In this document: piece by piece, positions 9,339 to 11,404 of the stretch
How positions within the stretch are numbered: the stretch's first letter is position 1
How the letters are laid out: each line of letters starts with the position of its first letter
Assembly: GCA_903889845.1 (NCBI GenBank)
Contig: CAISZB010000550.1
Location: forward strand, 1 to 11,404
Reading direction: 5' to 3'
Origin: an uncultured Verrucomicrobium sp.
GTDB taxonomy: Bacteria; Verrucomicrobiota; Verrucomicrobiia; Methylacidiphilales; GAS474
Length of the DNA: 11,404 nt
The notes under the pieces: model-generated
Databases searched by the model: none
Seen by the model: only the letters and a program-made list of their open reading frames with translations
Told to the model about the DNA's origin: nothing
Translations under genes and position numbers: made by a program

Positions 9339-10502
9339 TCACGAAAAGAGCTTCTCCTCCGGGACGGAGAACCGGGGCCAGTCGGCGGGCTCCGTTCCCA
9401 GGCGCGCCGCGAAGGCCAGACTCTCCTCGACGACCATGTGCATGTCCAGGTACCGGTAGGTTCCCAGGCGCCCCAGGAAGCTGATCCCCTTCTCCTCCCG
9501 AGCCTCCCCGACGTAATGGCGCAGGACCGCCATGTCCCGTTCGGAGCGGATCGGATAATAGGGATCGTCCTCCGGCCCGGTCGCCTTGCTGAACTCGGTC
9601 GCGACCAGGGTCCGCTCGTGGGTCTCCCACGGGGTGTAGTGCTTGTACTCGATCTTCCGCGTGAAGGGGACCTCCTCCGCCGTGTAATTGAGGCAGACCG
9701 TCCCCTGCGCATCCCCGTCGAGGCGCTCCTCGGTCCAATGGACCGTCCGGTAGGAGAGTTTCCCGTGCCGCCCGCCATAGCAAGCGTCGATCGGACCGGA
9801 CCAGAACACGTGGTCGAATTCCCCCGCCCGCTCCCGGGCGAAGCCCTCCCCCAGCCGCAACTCGATGGCGGGATGGGAGGCGATCCCCTCGATCATCGGC
9901 GTGTAGCCGTGGACCGGGATGCCCTGGTAGACGTCCTGGTAATAGTCGTCCCGGTAGGTGAAGCGGAGCGGGAGCCGCTTGATGATCGCCCCGGGCAGTT
10001 CCGAGGGCTCGCACCCCCACTGCTTCTTCGTGTAGCCGTGGAAAAAATTGCGGTAGAGCTCCTCGCCGACGAGGCTCAGGGCGACTTCCTCGAAGTTCCG
10101 TTCCCGCCCTGTCCGAAACGGCGCACCCAACTCCCGGACAAAGGCCTCGGCCTGCCGCGGGGTCATGTTCTTCCCGAAGAACTGGTTGAGCGTCATCAGA
10201 TTGACGGGCAGCGAGAAGATCCCCCGCGGCGTCACCGCGCGGACGCGGTTGACGAAAGGGCCGAACTCGGTGAAGCGGTTCACGTAGTCCCAGACGGCGC
10301 GGTTGCTGGTGTGGAAGATATGGGGACCGTAGGTGTGGACCATCACCCCCGTCTCCGCGTCGCGGGCCGTGTGGCAGTTGCCGCCCAGGTGGGGCCGCCG
10401 GTCGAAGAGGACGCAGCGGAAGCCTCCCCGCTCCGCCAACTCGCGGGCCAGGACGGCGCAGCTCAGGCCCGCGCCCACGAAGGCAATGGTCTTGGGCTCC
10501 AT
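9339..10502 (-). CDS. glf: UDP-galactopyranose mutase
   Basis: Cytoplasmic FAD enzyme that interconverts UDP-galactopyranose and UDP-galactofuranose, the donor for Galf in bacterial surface polysaccharides. From the ATG at 10500-10502 it has 387 residues, normal for the family. Visible features are the N-terminal FAD Rossmann motif IAFVGAGLSCAVLA (residues 6-19), LGGNCHT, HTYGPHIFHT (56-65), GYTKKQWGCEPSELP, and LPLRFTYRDDYY with Arg180. VPFTRKIEYKHYTPWE contains Arg282. These two arginines correspond to the pair that binds the UDP diphosphate in characterised enzymes. PYYPIR and FLGRLGTYRYLDMHM follow near the C-terminus. One oddity is that the third Gly of GxGxxG is Cys15. The frame extends 20 codons upstream without family sequence, over the kinase gene's 3' end. 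It sits 4 bases after the kinase stop and 7 before the glycosyltransferase, a tight operon. Confidence 0.96.
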   Translation of the reverse strand: MEPKTIAFVGAGLSCAVLARELAERGGFRCVLFDRRPHLGGNCHTARDAETGVMVHTYGPHIFHTSNRAVWDYVNRFTEFGPFVNRVRAVTPRGIFSLPVNLMTLNQFFGKNMTPRQAEAFVRELGAPFRTGRERNFEEVALSLVGEELYRNFFHGYTKKQWGCEPSELPGAIIKRLPLRFTYRDDYYQDVYQGIPVHGYTPMIEGIASHPAIELRLGEGFARERAGEFDHVFWSGPIDACYGGRHGKLSYRTVHWTEERLDGDAQGTVCLNYTAEEVPFTRKIEYKHYTPWETHERTLVATEFSKATGPEDDPYYPIRSERDMAVLRHYVGEAREEKGISFLGRLGTYRYLDMHMVVEESLAFAARLGTEPADWPRFSVPEEKLFS

Positions 10503-10506
10503 GGGA

Positions 10507-11404
10507 TCAGTCCGTAAAGTAGATGAGGCGGGTCCCCTCCGCCTCGAAGCCGAAGGGAACATGCATCAGGGAGGGCAAGGCGGACTTCACCGCCTCCTGC
10601 CGCTCCGGGGGGACGAAGAGGAGGAGGAAACCGCCGCCACCCGCGCCCAGCAGCTTCCCGCCGATCGCGCCGTGCTCCCGCGCCGTGGCATAGGCTGCGT
10701 CGATCGAGGAATTGCTGACCCGCGAGGAGAGGCCCCGCTTCAGCATCCACCCCTCGTGAAGCAGGCGGCCGAAATCGGCGATGTCCCGCGTCGAATCGCA
10801 GAGGATCTGCGCCCCCTCGCGGACCTGCTCCCGCATCCGGCCCAGGGGCGCCTCGTTCGCCTTCACCTTCGCCTCCTGCTCGACCAGGATCTCGTTCGCC
10901 GAGCGGGCGATGCAGGTGAAGAAGAGCATGAGGTGGGAATGGAGGAGGGCCTTCCGCGCCGGATCGACCGGGAGGGGATCGACGCGGAACGTGCTACGCT
11001 TGTCGAAACAGATGTGATTCAGTCCGCCCACGGCGGCGGCAACCTGGTCCTGGCTCCCCACCCGTTCCCCGATCACCTTCTGCTCGATATGGATCGCCTC
11101 CCGAGCCAGGAAGTCCTGGCTGACCAGGTTCCGCTTGAAGGCGTGGAGGCCATGGAGGAGGCCGACGGTGAAGGCCACGGCACCTTCGACTTTCAAATCA
11201 TAGGCTTCGGCGGCGACAATTTCCGCAGCGGTGGCGGTGACGAGGGAATGTTGCCACAACGCGCTGGCTTCGGCCGCATACGCGGGCAAGGTCACGATCA
11301 TCGTGTTGCCGAACGCGAGGGTGAGCACGATGTGCAAAATCTGCTGGTGCCCCAGAATCAAGACCGCTTGATCCACCGTGGCGACGGGTTCGGCGAGGCC
11401 GAAG
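10507..11404 (-). CDS. Chimeric ORF: HDOD-domain fragment joined in frame to a truncated GHMP sugar kinase (HddA-like)
   Basis: This frame is open from the right edge to the TGA at 10507-10509 (299 codons). The distal ~222 codons are a GHMP kinase related to D-glycero-D-manno-heptose 7-phosphate kinases: AFTVGLLHGLHAF, EAIHIEQKVIGERVGSQDQV, AAAVGGLNHICF, and the C-terminal GGKLLGAGGGGFLLLFVPPE loop. The normal family length is about 330. The first ~100 residues are absent, including the GGGTD-type substrate motif and the GLGSSS phosphate loop, so this copy cannot be a working kinase as it stands. The proximal ~76 codons instead read as HDOD: FGLAEPVATVDQAVLILGH, then ALWQHSLVTATAAEIVAAEA. Codon use differs between the parts. 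A GTG at 11374-11376 could serve as a start, but the frame continues beyond it. The 3' end abuts glf with a 4-base gap, so the intact kinase probably belonged to the glycan operon. Confidence 0.75.
   Translation of the reverse strand, partial: FGLAEPVATVDQAVLILGHQQILHIVLTLAFGNTMIVTLPAYAAEASALWQHSLVTATAAEIVAAEAYDLKVEGAVAFTVGLLHGLHAFKRNLVSQDFLAREAIHIEQKVIGERVGSQDQVAAAVGGLNHICFDKRSTFRVDPLPVDPARKALLHSHLMLFFTCIARSANEILVEQEAKVKANEAPLGRMREQVREGAQILCDSTRDIADFGRLLHEGWMLKRGLSSRVSNSSIDAAYATAREHGAIGGKLLGAGGGGFLLLFVPPERQEAVKSALPSLMHVPFGFEAEGTRLIYFTD
11176..11404 (-). other. HDOD-domain coding segment, both ends missing
   Basis: About 76 codons match the central part of the HDOD (HD-related output) domain, a regulatory domain found in bacterial signalling proteins. 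The strongest marks are VDQAVLILGHQQILHIVLTL (the conserved LG helix), ALWQHSL (the W-x-H-S helix), and the run into VAFTxGLLH, which in HDOD proteins normally continues as DIGK. Here it continues as GLHAFKR, which is GHMP kinase sequence. Five of its ten Leu codons are TTG, three of five Ile are ATT, both Asp are GAT and both Tyr are TAT. The neighbouring genes strongly prefer CTC/CTG, ATC, GAC and TAC. It therefore looks like DNA from another locus or another genome. Confidence 0.65.

Noticed and set aside
11151..11240. A simple frameshift in the N-terminal part of the GHMP kinase
   Set aside because: The upstream residues in the same frame are good HDOD sequence, and I saw no GLGSSS-like reading in the other minus-strand frames there. 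A junction explains the data better than an indel.

Overview
The window is visibly G+C-rich bacterial DNA. Third codon positions are strongly G/C, so several long antisense ORFs appear that are only shadows of real genes. A secreted sensor domain and a UDP-galactopyranose mutase/glycosyltransferase cluster suggest a Gram-negative-type cell with an elaborate surface polysaccharide. A member of the PVC group (Verrucomicrobiota-like) would fit, but that is a weak inference from gene style and not shown by any marker. Both ends cut through ORFs, so this may be a whole short contig.

Left block (1-4867, minus strand, transcribed right to left): ispE, gcvT, gcvH, gcvP. The order T-H-P with gaps of 41, 18 and 43 bases looks like one operon. 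It encodes the aminomethyltransferase, the lipoyl carrier and the glycine decarboxylase of the glycine cleavage system, preceded by a kinase of the non-mevalonate isoprenoid pathway. gcvP runs off the left edge and lacks roughly 150 C-terminal residues.

Middle block (4868-7922, plus strand): pyrF, encoding orotidine 5'-phosphate decarboxylase, diverges from ispE across only 32 bases. It is followed after 26 bases by a 764-residue membrane sensor protein made of a signal peptide, an NMT1/THI5-like periplasmic domain, one membrane helix, PAS, HisKA and HATPase_c. This sensor has Gln where the phosphoacceptor His of the H-box should be, and a damaged G2 box, so it looks like a degenerate kinase.

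Convergent gap (7923-8089): 167 bases between the sensor gene and the opposing glycosyltransferase gene. It holds three consecutive stem-loops and short direct repeats, and is a candidate bidirectional terminator or structured/dispersed repeat.

Right block (8090-11404, minus strand): a GHMP sugar kinase remnant, glf and a glycosyltransferase, spaced 4 and 7 bases apart. This is a compact surface-glycan operon in which Glf would supply UDP-galactofuranose and the transferase would attach a sugar.

At the right edge the kinase ORF is not a normal GHMP kinase. Its first ~76 codons read as part of an HDOD signalling domain with different codon usage, and this switches in frame to GHMP kinase inside a short stretch that both families can encode as AFTxGLLH. 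This is either an assembly chimera at a contig edge or a real microhomology recombination. I saw no CRISPR, tRNA, rRNA, insertion sequence or phage gene. The most unusual items are the His-less NMT1-type sensor kinase and the HDOD/GHMP junction.
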